From contig NZ_JASISZ010000080.1 in NCBI RefSeq assembly GCF_030063355.1, positions 1 through 33,486 on the forward strand: a DNA stretch of 33,486 nucleotides. Reading direction: 5' to 3'. Made by a program: the position numbers and the translations under genes. How positions within the stretch are numbered: the first letter of the stretch is position 1; every line of letters begins with the position of its first letter. A model generated the notes under the pieces. That model was not told the origin of the DNA. It searched no databases and saw nothing but the letters and a program-made list of their open reading frames with translations. Positions 7,974 to 14,994 of this stretch are shown one piece after another. Origin of the DNA: Streptomyces sp. PH10-H1 (lineage in GTDB: Bacteria > Actinomycetota > Actinomycetes > Streptomycetales > Streptomycetaceae).

Positions 7974-8549
7974 ATGCACGCGATCCATTGGAAACTAAGA
8001 GGACCTCTCGTCGTGGAAGACGCCCTGCCTCAGCAGGTTTGCGACGAAATCCTGCAACACTTCAAACTCAGTGCTCCACGACCGCGTAGCTATCAGGGAA
8101 TAGTCGACGAGGCGCTACGCAACTGCGAGTTTGCCGAGGTGCCTGGCGATCTGGCCGGGACAGTGACACAGCAAACGGCCGGCCTGGTCGAGGACTACTT
8201 CGGGGTGGCGACCCAGCCCATGGATGGACAACCCCAGGTCGTCTACCGTTACGGAGAAGGCGTCGGCTTCGTCACGCACCACGATGAGGTTACCGAGATT
8301 GAACTGCAGCGTGCGCGATCCAACGGCCAGCCAGTGCTGGGAGGAGACATCACAACGATCCTCTTCCTGAACTCGGCTGAGGACTACAGTGGCGGCGCGT
8401 TGTATTTCGAGGATCCCCAGCTCGAATTCCGCCCTCGCAAAGGGACGTTCGTAGCATTCCCCGCCACGCGGAAATTCCTACATGGCGTACGGCCTGTCCT
8501 CATCGGCGAACGCTACACACTCCTTGCGCGCCTGGCGGTTGCGGTATAG
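7974..8549 (+). CDS. Fe(II)/2-oxoglutarate oxygenase, prolyl-4-hydroxylase-like
   Basis: The 191-residue protein has the P4Hc-type double-stranded beta-helix. The metal triad is visible as H102-H103-D104 in FVTHHDE (HxD) and the distal H170 in RKFLHGV. R180 in LIGERYTLLARL is in the right place to bind 2-oxoglutarate. GGDITTILFLN and SGGALYFEDP are the usual family signatures. Such enzymes hydroxylate free amino acids, peptide-bound residues or small metabolites. The gene begins seven bases after cysS and is the last of the operon, so it probably tailors a precursor amino acid or the assembled product. No signal peptide is visible. Confidence 0.85.
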   Translation: MHAIHWKLRGPLVVEDALPQQVCDEILQHFKLSAPRPRSYQGIVDEALRNCEFAEVPGDLAGTVTQQTAGLVEDYFGVATQPMDGQPQVVYRYGEGVGFVTHHDEVTEIELQRARSNGQPVLGGDITTILFLNSAEDYSGGALYFEDPQLEFRPRKGTFVAFPATRKFLHGVRPVLIGERYTLLARLAVAV

Positions 8550-8861
8550 AGGGATTGGAATGGGTGCGCATATGCGTATCCATGAGCGCCGAAATTCGAC
8601 CCGATCTGCCTGGGTGCCTCGCCTCTCAGGATCTTGCTTGAATCAGGGTATGCGTGCCACTGGTGCGCCATGCTTCTCCGCTGCTCTCCAGAATGGCCAA
8701 GGCGCCCTCCTCGATGCCGGCGATCATATCTGACTTGAGGGTGCGTAAGGCCACCACGTTCCGAATGCTGCATTTTGGGGACAAGTGTGAGTGATCATTC
8801 ACGGAAGGTGCCCTGTGAGCGCGGAGAGGGCTCTGTTGACTGATGGGGGTGCTACCTGGGC
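8550..8861. other. Gap with an IS-like end and no convincing gene
   Basis: This 312-base gap separates the operon from the HD gene. The 15-base sequence TTCACGGAAGGTGCC at 8798-8812, preceded by TGATCAT, matches the inner inverted repeat at 16089-16103, so it looks like one end of an old insertion element. On the minus strand around 8640-8765 a frame reads DMIAGIEEGALAILESSGEA, which looks protein-like but has no start signal I trust. I saw no terminator with a T run after the oxygenase gene. Confidence 0.45.
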
Positions 8862-9437
8862 ATGAACCTGGCTATGGACGGGTCGATGGTGGACTGGGCG
8901 ATGCGGGTGGGAGAAGCAGAGCTGAAAGCGACGCTTCCACGGCGCTGGGCGCACTCCAAGGGGGTTGCGTCCCGCGCGGCCGATCTCGCGCGGATCCTGG
9001 GGAAGGACGCCGGCCTGTTGATAACTGCCGCCACGCTCCACGACGTGGGGTACGCGCCCCGACTGGCGGTGACAGGCTTCCACCCACTCGACGGCGCCCG
9101 GTTCCTCCGGGATGTGCACAGCGCTGATGAGCCTCTGGTGCGGTTGGTGGCGAACCACTCGTTCGCAGTGCTGGAGGCTGATGAACGGGGGCTGCGGGAG
9201 GTACTGGAGCTGGAGTTCCCGTTGCTGGAGGAGCGTCTGCTGGTGGACGCGCTGGTCTATTGCGACATGACGACGACTCCTGACGGGGAGCGGACCTCTA
9301 CCGAGGAGCGGGTGGCGGAGATCGTGGGCCGCTACGGGGCCGACAGTGTGGTGGGGCGGTTCATCCGTCGGGCGGCGCCGGAGATCTTCGCCGCTGTGGA
9401 ACGGGTGGACGCGGCGCTGGCGACTCAGCCGAGGTAG
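8862..9437 (+). CDS. HD-domain hydrolase
   Basis: The 191-residue protein carries the HD metal-dependent phosphohydrolase signature: H31 in RRWAHSKGVA, the H60-D61 pair in ATLHDVGYAP, and further histidines in FHPLDGARFLR and VANHSFAVLEA. Proteins of this size are widespread in actinomycetes and probably cleave nucleotide or phosphate-ester substrates; the substrate is unknown. The start is an ATG without a strong ribosome binding site; M5 is an alternative. It converges with the Nudix gene, their 3' ends overlapping by 13 bases. Confidence 0.75.
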   Translation: MNLAMDGSMVDWAMRVGEAELKATLPRRWAHSKGVASRAADLARILGKDAGLLITAATLHDVGYAPRLAVTGFHPLDGARFLRDVHSADEPLVRLVANHSFAVLEADERGLREVLELEFPLLEERLLVDALVYCDMTTTPDGERTSTEERVAEIVGRYGADSVVGRFIRRAAPEIFAAVERVDAALATQPR

Positions 9438-9892
9438 GGGTACGTGCCGGCGAGGTAGTCGCCGATCTGCTGGCGCATGCTGGGGTGGATGTCGTATTGG
9501 TCGAGGTCCACAGGTTGGATGAAGCGGACGCCGTCGGCCTCGTCGTTGATGGTGGGCTCGCCGCCGACCGGGCGGCCGATGTACGTGTTCTCGTACTGCT
9601 GGCGGATCTCACCGTCGCTATAGGCGACGATATGGCTTGGATTGGTGTAGACGCCCAAGAAGCCGGTGATCTCGGCGATGATGCCGGTCTCCTCCAGGCA
9701 TTCGCGTACCGCGCACTGTGCTGCCGTCTCGCCGATGTCCTGGGCACCGCCGGGCAGGGCCCACTGGCCCGTGTCGCGGCGGCGCTGAAGCAGGACGGCG
9801 CCGCTGTTGTCGACGACGAGCAGGTTGCTGGCGGGGATGAGGGTGTTCGCCTTGGGGGCGGTGGGGTCGTTGTAGTACTCAGTCCTGCCCAT
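9425..9892 (-). CDS. Nudix hydrolase
   Basis: The 155-residue protein has the Nudix box GGAQDIGETAAQCAVRECLE followed by ETGI, close to Gx5Ex7REUxEEXGU. A core of GAVLLQRRRDTGQWALPGG precedes it. Such enzymes remove nucleoside diphosphates linked to another group; in actinomycetes many act on oxidised or sugar nucleotides. I chose ATG at 9892 because the family begins shortly before NLLVVDNSG; a longer frame reaches 10117 but lies inside the upstream gene. The start overlaps that gene's 3' end by 14 bases, so the pair is probably translated together. Confidence 0.85.
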   Translation of the reverse strand: MGRTEYYNDPTAPKANTLIPASNLLVVDNSGAVLLQRRRDTGQWALPGGAQDIGETAAQCAVRECLEETGIIAEITGFLGVYTNPSHIVAYSDGEIRQQYENTYIGRPVGGEPTINDEADGVRFIQPVDLDQYDIHPSMRQQIGDYLAGTYPYLG

Positions 9893-10661
9893 CTGCGGCG
9901 GTCCCTTCGTGGTTGGGCGTCCAGGGCCGTGCGCCGGCCCAGACAGCTTCGAAACTCCGAGCGTAGTTGTCGAACCACCCTGTGACATCAGCCCTTTTGA
10001 GATGGAGAAGAGGGTTGGCGCTCGCCGGTTGACCCCAGACGTGCGGGTTGACCAGCAAGTTGTCGTCGTAGCGGAACAGGGAGGTATAGAGCGTGGTGTC
10101 GTGCAGCCGCACCTCACACCCTGCCTCGGGTAGCAAGGTGCGGTAGTAGGTCAGCGAGGCTCGGATCTTGGCGGCGAGAGTGTCGCCGATGCCTTCCTCA
10201 CGGCCCCGGATGGCGACGGCCTGGCCGGCCGGGTCACCGAAGCACAGACGCACGTGGACGCCGTCGGCCAAGCGCTCGGAGAGCATCTTGGCGACATGCG
10301 GGTTGGACTGTGCGAAGAACGTACCGGAGAAGACGAGGACGCAGATCTGCTCCTGGGCCTCCTGCAGCAGCGAGAGCCACATGTCCCGGGGAGCACTGGC
10401 CCTGTTCTGGTAGGTGCCGACAAGTTCGGTACCCAGTTCGACGCCATATCGACTGACACGTGGTTGAGGGACTGGCCAGAGGAACGTCTCTTCGACCCGC
10501 AGGTGCTGCGCGGCCCGGAACCGGTGCCGCGGGTGCGGCACGCGCCCGCCGAGCCAGCGGCCGACGGTCTTGGGATCCACCTCACAGAATTCGGCGAGCG
10601 ACTCGGGCGAGACGCCGCGCTGGGCGAGTGCGGAGTGGAGTCGCTTGTTCACACATGCCAT
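9879..10661 (-). CDS. XRE helix-turn-helix protein with a phospholipase-D-like C-terminal domain
   Basis: The 260-residue protein starts MACVNKRLHSALAQRG, the usual opening of this family; ATG at 10679 is an alternative that adds six residues. Residues about 5-60 form a helix-turn-helix (AEFCEVDPKTVGRWLGG). The second half contains EAQEQICVLVFSGTFFA, VRLCFGDPAG and SLTYYRTLL, which I recognise as the degenerate PLD-like region that in many actinomycetes is fused to an XRE domain and paired with a Nudix gene. No intact HKD motif is visible, so that half is more likely a ligand sensor than an enzyme. It overlaps the Nudix start and diverges from the HAD gene. Confidence 0.75.
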   Translation of the reverse strand: MACVNKRLHSALAQRGVSPESLAEFCEVDPKTVGRWLGGRVPHPRHRFRAAQHLRVEETFLWPVPQPRVSRYGVELGTELVGTYQNRASAPRDMWLSLLQEAQEQICVLVFSGTFFAQSNPHVAKMLSERLADGVHVRLCFGDPAGQAVAIRGREEGIGDTLAAKIRASLTYYRTLLPEAGCEVRLHDTTLYTSLFRYDDNLLVNPHVWGQPASANPLLHLKRADVTGWFDNYARSFEAVWAGARPWTPNHEGTAADGQD

Positions 10662-10747
10662 GGAAGCCGAGGCCGACATGGTGTAGCAAGGACGTATTGG
10701 GACGTTCTCATGGGGCCGAGGCAGGGGGGTGTCCCTACCCTGACTGC
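10662..10747. promoter_or_regulatory. Divergent promoter region with a GGACGT repeat
   Basis: The 86-base space between the XRE-PLD gene (minus) and the HAD gene (plus) contains GGACGT at 10690-10695 and again at 10700-10705, one helical turn apart. It resembles the GACGTCC-type elements at 774, 800, 11443 and 11453. The TACCCT at 10736-10741 sits very close to the ATG at 10748, which would suit a leaderless transcript. Function is inferred. Confidence 0.35.
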
Positions 10748-11440
10748 ATGCGGCTCATCGTTCTCTGGGACATCGACCACACGCTCATCGACAACGCGGG
10801 GGTGAGCAAGGAAATTTACGCCGCTGCGTTCTCGGCGTTGGTGGGAGGTCAGCCCGCCGGGCCGGCGCGGACGGAGGGTCGTACAGACCGCCTGATCATG
10901 CGCGAGTTGTTCCTTCGCCACGGTCTCCCCGAGCCCGAGTGGCGGGTGGTCGAAGCTGCCCTAGTCCGCGCCGGGGAAGAGCGTCTCAGGGATCTCCGTC
11001 TGCGCGGGACTGCTCTGCCAGGAGTGCGCGACGCTTTGAAGGCGACCTCGGCACACGAGGGCTGGGTGTCCTCGATCCTGACAGGCAACATCGCAGCCAA
11101 CGCCCGTGTGAAACTGTCGGCCTTTGGTCTTGATCCCTTTCTGGATCTGCCTGTTGGGGCCTACGGGGCCGACGCCGAGCAGCGTGCCGATCTGGTGACT
11201 GTCGCCAGGGAGCGGGCCCAGCGCCTACGCGGCGTACGGGCTGATGTCCCCGCCGTACTGGTGGGGGACACCCCCCGGGACGTGGAGGCCGCCCGTGCCA
11301 CGGGCTCCGGGATCGTCGCGGTCGCTTCGGGCATCCACAGTCCGGGGGAGCTGCGTGCTGCCGGTGCATCCGTGGTGCTGCCGGATCTGTCGGATGCCGC
11401 GGGACTACTCGGCATTCTGGAGACCTTCGCAGCGCGCTGA
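10748..11440 (+). CDS. HAD-family phosphatase
   Basis: The 230-residue protein has all HAD motifs in order: motif I WDIDHTLID (D8 nucleophile, D10 acid/base), motif II SSILTGN, and motif III/IV VGDTPRDVEAARATG. A helical cap of about 60 residues lies between I and II, so it belongs to the phosphoglycolate-phosphatase/beta-phosphoglucomutase-like subgroup. It dephosphorylates a small metabolite that cannot be named from sequence. ATG at 10748 was chosen because it directly precedes RLIVLWDIDHT; the frame is open further upstream, but that part overlaps the divergent gene. Confidence 0.85.
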   Translation: MRLIVLWDIDHTLIDNAGVSKEIYAAAFSALVGGQPAGPARTEGRTDRLIMRELFLRHGLPEPEWRVVEAALVRAGEERLRDLRLRGTALPGVRDALKATSAHEGWVSSILTGNIAANARVKLSAFGLDPFLDLPVGAYGADAEQRADLVTVARERAQRLRGVRADVPAVLVGDTPRDVEAARATGSGIVAVASGIHSPGELRAAGASVVLPDLSDAAGLLGILETFAAR

Positions 11441-11627
11441 AAACGTCCCAGGACGTCCTCACAGCTGTCCGTATACGCGGTGATGCGGTCCGTACGTGCT
11501 CGGTCACTATCGAGTCTCCAAGCAGGTCACTGTCCGAAGGAGGCTCACGCATGATCGAGAAATCCACCGGCATCCGCAGGATCGGGATGCTGCACCTGCG
11601 GTTATTCCGCAACGGGACGAAAGACTC

Positions 11628-12215
11628 ATGAGGCGCGAGTATGGGGCCAAGTTCCTGGCCATCGACGTCGCCGGCCTCCAGGCTAAGGTGACCGGTCTTG
11701 GCGCCGTCCGGACGTTTTCACGTGCCCTCCTCACCCGCAAGATCTTTGAGAACGACGCCATCGAGGGCGGTGTCCGAGTCCATCTGCGGGACAAGGGCGT
11801 GCGATCGACGCTGGCATTGAATCGGATTTCCGATGCCACCGCGATCAACAACACGACGAAGATCGAGACCGAGGTCGCGGACGTGCGCGTCATGGCCGAG
11901 ATCCTCCGCCGTCTTGGCATGCACGAGGTCGGCTACCAGGAGAACTACCGCGAGGAATGGCACCTGGGCGACGTCGCCTTCGCCTTCGACACCTGGCCGG
12001 GCCTCCCCACCTTCGTGGATATCGAGGGCCCCGACGAGGCGTCGGTACGCCAGGTCACCGCCCTGCTCGAACTCAACTACTCCGAGGCCCGGTTCGACAG
12101 CGTCGATGAGCTGTACAAGAGCGTGGTCGGCCGCGACATCCTCGACGAGCCTACCCTCCTCTTCGCCGTCACCGAGAAGGACGGTGCGGCGCCCGTAGCC
12201 GCCTCTCCCTACTGA
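11628..12215 (+). CDS. CYTH-domain protein (class IV adenylate cyclase-like)
   Basis: The 195-residue protein has the layout of a CYTH triphosphate tunnel enzyme: an N-terminal REYGAKFLAID in place of ExExK, an arginine/lysine-rich strand GVRVHLRDKGVRSTLALNR, KIETEVADVRVMAEILRRLG, and the late acidic strand LPTFVDIEGPDEASVRQV. Family members bind triphosphates in a beta-barrel and act as adenylate cyclases, thiamine triphosphatases or inorganic triphosphatases. The ExE motif is reduced, so the activity is uncertain. ATG at 11628 precedes the first conserved strand; the frame is open to 11496 but has no better start. Two GACGTCC-like elements at 11443 and 11453 lie in the upstream gap. Confidence 0.75.
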   Translation: MRREYGAKFLAIDVAGLQAKVTGLGAVRTFSRALLTRKIFENDAIEGGVRVHLRDKGVRSTLALNRISDATAINNTTKIETEVADVRVMAEILRRLGMHEVGYQENYREEWHLGDVAFAFDTWPGLPTFVDIEGPDEASVRQVTALLELNYSEARFDSVDELYKSVVGRDILDEPTLLFAVTEKDGAAPVAASPY

Positions 12216-12422
12216 TCTTGATAGCTGATCTGTGCTGCCGGAACTGGCCATGCAGCACCGGGCAATACCTGGAATCGCAGAGTTCGACCGGGACGGTCTG
12301 CCCCCCGACTGCGGCGGACGACGGCAATCGATAGGTGAACGGACTCTGCTGGCTCTACTGCGGCAGCCGGTGGATCCGCGTCCTGTGGATCGGTGGTGAG
12401 TGTGGCTGGCACTCAGGCACCG

Positions 12423-12557
12423 ATGTACACCGTCGGATCCTGCATCCAGGCACTTCAGGATCAGGTCTGGCAAGCCATCCTTCTCATGGTTGAGCCCACC
12501 CGACCGCCGCAGCCCGGCGATTCGGCCGGAACGGAGACACCCAGCGACCACCAGTGA
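12423..12557 (+). CDS. Possible 44-residue peptide
   Basis: ATG at 12423 opens 44 codons beginning MYTVGSCIQALQDQVWQAIL and ending SAGTETPSDHQ. It has an amphipathic N-terminal half and a Pro/Gly/Ser/Thr-rich C-terminal half, the same general plan as the 53-codon peptide at 12746. There is no strong ribosome binding site and I recognise no family. It could be a second substrate peptide or an accidental open frame. Confidence 0.25.
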   Translation: MYTVGSCIQALQDQVWQAILLMVEPTRPPQPGDSAGTETPSDHQ

Positions 12558-12587
12558 GCAGAGGCAACGTGCAGGAGGAGGAATCCT

Positions 12588-12644
12588 GTGCTGCGGGTAA
12601 ACGCTGTCCGGCTGCGAACGCCCCCAGGGTCCCGCCCCACGTGA
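12588..12644 (+). CDS. Possible 18-codon leader peptide
   Basis: A very strong ribosome binding site (AGGAGGAGG at 12573-12581) stands six bases before GTG at 12588. The frame reads MLRVNAVRLRTPPGSRPT and stops at 12642-12644. The strength of the signal before so short a frame suggests a translated leader rather than chance. It lies 59 bases before the palindrome at 12703, an arrangement compatible with translational attenuation. No homolog is known to me. Confidence 0.35.
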   Translation: MLRVNAVRLRTPPGSRPT

Positions 12645-12702
12645 ATCCCCGACGACTGCAGGGCGACCCAACCCGCAGTGCCAGCGCCTGCGCGACAAAC
12701 TT

Positions 12703-12720
12703 CCCGCCGGATCCGGCGGG
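12703..12720. promoter_or_regulatory. Perfect 18-bp palindrome upstream of the peptide gene
   Basis: CCCGCCGGATCCGGCGGG is fully self-complementary and ends ten bases before the AAGGAAGGAG ribosome binding site of the 53-codon ORF. In RNA a loopless palindrome needs some central bases unpaired, giving a stem of about seven GC-rich pairs. It could be an operator, an attenuator or an mRNA-stabilising hairpin. Confidence 0.45.
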
Positions 12721-12745
12721 AGAACGGTAAAGGAAGGAGCACCAA

Positions 12746-12907
12746 GTGGGAGACAAAGCGCCCCCGGTCGAGGAGGGCCTTCTGATCGCCGTGGAAGCCC
12801 TCGCGAGCGTCCACGACCGGCACGACAGCAACGCCTCCGACCCGGGGCAGGGCAGCTCGGGTGACGGCCCGTGGCCGGGTGGCGACGGTTTGAACCACGC
12901 CGAGTAG
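12746..12907 (+). CDS. 53-residue putative RiPP precursor peptide
   Basis: GTG at 12746 follows AAGGAAGGAG at an ideal distance (five bases). The peptide opens MGDKAPPVEEGLLIAVEALA, a charged and amphipathic helical segment suitable as a leader, and its second half is rich in Gly, Ser, Asp and Asn with DGPWPGGDGLNHAE at the C-terminus, suitable as a core. No cysteine or transmembrane segment is present. The JmjC-type oxygenase gene starts 81 bases downstream in the same direction, and no terminator is visible between them. I recognise no known precursor family, so the RiPP role is an inference from layout; the alternative is a small regulatory protein. Confidence 0.55.
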   Translation: MGDKAPPVEEGLLIAVEALASVHDRHDSNASDPGQGSSGDGPWPGGDGLNHAE

Positions 12908-12988
12908 TCAGCAGTTCTCCGGCGGAGGGGTCGTGACTGCGGCCCCTCCGTCTCCCCGTCCCACCTGGATCAAGGAAGGGAACAGCCC

Positions 12989-14200
12989 ATGGAGCACCGT
13001 TTGGTTCGTGCCATCGAGGAGGCATTGGGGTGGGATGGTCCAGGCCGGCTCGGCACAGAGTTTGCCAGGGGAAGCATCAGCGACCACTTGGTCCTGGGAA
13101 GAATTCTCACGCCTCCGCGCCTGCTCGACATGATCATGCGCAGGAGCCTCGCAAATCCCCAGTTCCGCTTCTTCAAGGGTGGCGGAGAACTGCACCCCGA
13201 CGCGTACCTCACCCCGCAGATCACCCCTCGGGGCCAGGCGATCCCGATGGTGGACATGCGCCGCGTGGGCAGTCTTCTGCGCGAGGGCGCGACGCTGGTC
13301 CTGGACCAGTCGAACGTCTTCGATCCCACGATGGAAGTGGTCTGCCGCGCGATGCAGTGGTGGTCCCGGGAGCACGTCCAAGCGAACGTGTACCTGACCA
13401 CGAACGACGCGTCCGGGTTCGATCTGCACTGGGACGACCACGACGTTCTCATCGTTCAACTGGCCGGCGAGAAGCAGTGGGAGGTGCGCGGCGCATCTCG
13501 GGCCGTGCCCATGTTCCGGGACGCGGAGCGGAACAACACCCCCAGCGAAGAGATCGTGTGGACTGGCACGATGAAGGCTGGCGACGTGATGCACATCCCG
13601 CGCGGCTACTGGCACGCGGCTACCCGCATCGGACGAGGTGGCGGCCACAGCACCCACGTCACCTTCGGGTTCGCCAAGCGCACCGCCGTGAACTGGCTGA
13701 CCTGGCTCGCCGACTGGTCCCGCCGCGAGGAGGTGTTCCGCCATGACCTCGACCGCTGGGGCAGCCCCGAAGTGCAGAGGGCCCAACAACGGCTGCTGGC
13801 CACCGCTGCCTCCCGCTTGATCGATACCCGGGATCCTGCGGAGTTTCTCACGCTCCGCGAGCAGGAAGCCCCCGCGGCCCGGCACGTTCCGTTCTTGAGC
13901 ATCTTCGGCCCGCTGGAGGCTGTGGCGTGTGTCGCGGAGTTCCCACCCCTGATCCGGGAGTGTGGGGAGACAGTCGAGGTGCTGTCCGCGGGTAAGAAAC
14001 TCACCTTCGCGGTCAAGGCCCTGCCGGGGTTGCGCATGCTTCTGAGCGGTCATCCCGTACATCTGGATGATGCTGCACGTGTGGTGGGCGCCGAGATAGA
14101 GGTGCTGGCGAAGATCCTGGTGGAGGAGGAGTTGTGCGCGAATCTGACCCCCGAATTGTCCTCGGGCTACACCGGTCTCGTTACGAGCGCCGGATCCTGA
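12989..14200 (+). CDS. JmjC/cupin-4-type Fe(II)/2OG oxygenase
   Basis: The 403-residue protein has a JmjC-type core like the bacterial ribosomal oxygenases (RoxA/NO66 group). The metal triad is H147-x-D149 in FDLHWDDHDVLIVQ and H209 in MHIPRGYWHAAT; K162 in GEKQWEV is near the position expected to contact 2-oxoglutarate. The part after residue 240 is helical and ends in a region that could act as dimerisation or winged-helix domain. Known relatives hydroxylate Arg or His side chains of ribosomal proteins, that is, peptide substrates. Here the upstream gene is a 53-residue peptide, so the peptide is an attractive substrate. AAGGAAGGG before ATG 12989 supports the start. Confidence 0.8.
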   Translation: MEHRLVRAIEEALGWDGPGRLGTEFARGSISDHLVLGRILTPPRLLDMIMRRSLANPQFRFFKGGGELHPDAYLTPQITPRGQAIPMVDMRRVGSLLREGATLVLDQSNVFDPTMEVVCRAMQWWSREHVQANVYLTTNDASGFDLHWDDHDVLIVQLAGEKQWEVRGASRAVPMFRDAERNNTPSEEIVWTGTMKAGDVMHIPRGYWHAATRIGRGGGHSTHVTFGFAKRTAVNWLTWLADWSRREEVFRHDLDRWGSPEVQRAQQRLLATAASRLIDTRDPAEFLTLREQEAPAARHVPFLSIFGPLEAVACVAEFPPLIRECGETVEVLSAGKKLTFAVKALPGLRMLLSGHPVHLDDAARVVGAEIEVLAKILVEEELCANLTPELSSGYTGLVTSAGS

Positions 14201-14994
14201 CCCACGCGTTGGACCTTGGTATCGACGCGATCGACACCAGCTTCAACTATCGCGGCTTCTCGGCCCATGCCGCCTTGGCGGACGTCGGAGGCGATCTCCT
14301 CTCCCGCTTCATGCTGTCCACAAAGGTCGGGTTCTTCCCAGCTGCCGGGCAGGCTGAGCACTCGCTTGATCCTGGCCGGCTCCGGCAAGCCGTAGAGCAG
14401 ACGAACCATGACCTGGGGCGCTCACCGGACCTGGTGTTCCTGCACAACCCGGAACGCTCGCTGCCCGGATCTTCAGCCGAGTCGCGGGAGGTCTTAGGTA
14501 TGGCTTGTGCTGCTCTGGAGAGAGCAGCGGCAGAAGGGCTGTGTGGAGCCTGGGGTATCTCCTCCTGGGATCCACGCCCGCTGCCCGGCCTCGTAGACGC
14601 AGCGCTGCCCAAGCCCGACGTGCTCATGGTCCGCGCCGGGCTCCTCGCCAGCCTCGACCTCCTGGAAGCCTCGGAAGCTCTGACCACTGGGTGGGATCTT
14701 GAAATGGCCCAGTTCTGGGGCATGAGTCCCTTCGGCGGCAGCACCAGAGACCCGCTGTGGGACAACCTCGACCCCCGGATATTCATCCGCAGCGATGCCG
14801 ATGAACTCTCGGCCGTACAAGCCGCGTTCCGGACTGCCTACTGGCTACCTCGCGTAGGTGCGGTCACTGTCGGTTCAGACGACCCTTCCCACTTGCGAGA
14901 GCTGGTCGCGGCCCTGCGGTACGAGGTTGACGACACGAACCTGCGCATGTATCGGAAGCTCCTTCGTGAGCGGGCACGCCGTCAGTCCTTCTGA
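14134..14994 (+). CDS. Aldo/keto reductase
   Basis: The 286-residue protein is an AKR TIM barrel with the full catalytic tetrad: D34 (AIDTSFNY), Y39, K64 (LSTKVGFF) and H104 (FLHNPERS). It should reduce a carbonyl or oxidise an alcohol using NADPH. GTG at 14134 follows GGAGGAGGAG directly, and the start lies 67 bases inside the oxygenase gene, so translation is coupled. The long overlap suggests the two enzymes act in sequence, for example hydroxylation then oxidation or reduction of the same residue. L121 is a TTA codon (14494-14496), so translation may depend on the bldA tRNA. At 286 residues it is a little shorter than most AKRs, with a trimmed C-terminal loop. Confidence 0.85.
   Translation: MRESDPRIVLGLHRSRYERRILTHALDLGIDAIDTSFNYRGFSAHAALADVGGDLLSRFMLSTKVGFFPAAGQAEHSLDPGRLRQAVEQTNHDLGRSPDLVFLHNPERSLPGSSAESREVLGMACAALERAAAEGLCGAWGISSWDPRPLPGLVDAALPKPDVLMVRAGLLASLDLLEASEALTTGWDLEMAQFWGMSPFGGSTRDPLWDNLDPRIFIRSDADELSAVQAAFRTAYWLPRVGAVTVGSDDPSHLRELVAALRYEVDDTNLRMYRKLLRERARRQSF

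Larger units (their letters stand above)
12216..12745. other. 530-base leader region before the peptide gene, with small ORFs
   Basis: No conventional gene is supported. Two short frames (12423-12557 and 12588-12644) and a perfect palindrome (12703-12720) are listed separately. A further 49-codon frame (12250-12399) has no ribosome binding site. The minus-strand frames across this stretch are extensions of composition only. The unusual length suggests a long regulated leader for the peptide/oxygenase genes. Confidence 0.5.

Noticed and set aside
12746..12907. The 53-residue peptide as a lanthipeptide or thiopeptide precursor
   Set aside because: It has no cysteine, and no dehydratase, cyclase, YcaO or radical SAM gene is present in the window.
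11718..13025. 435-codon minus-strand frame over the CYTH gene and the peptide leader
   Set aside because: Low-complexity Arg/Gly/Pro/Ser sequence without family motifs. It crosses both the CYTH gene and the peptide ORF, which have better support.
12908..14062. 384-codon minus-strand frame opposite the JmjC gene
   Set aside because: Antisense shadow; the plus strand has an intact HxD...H oxygenase and a good ribosome binding site.
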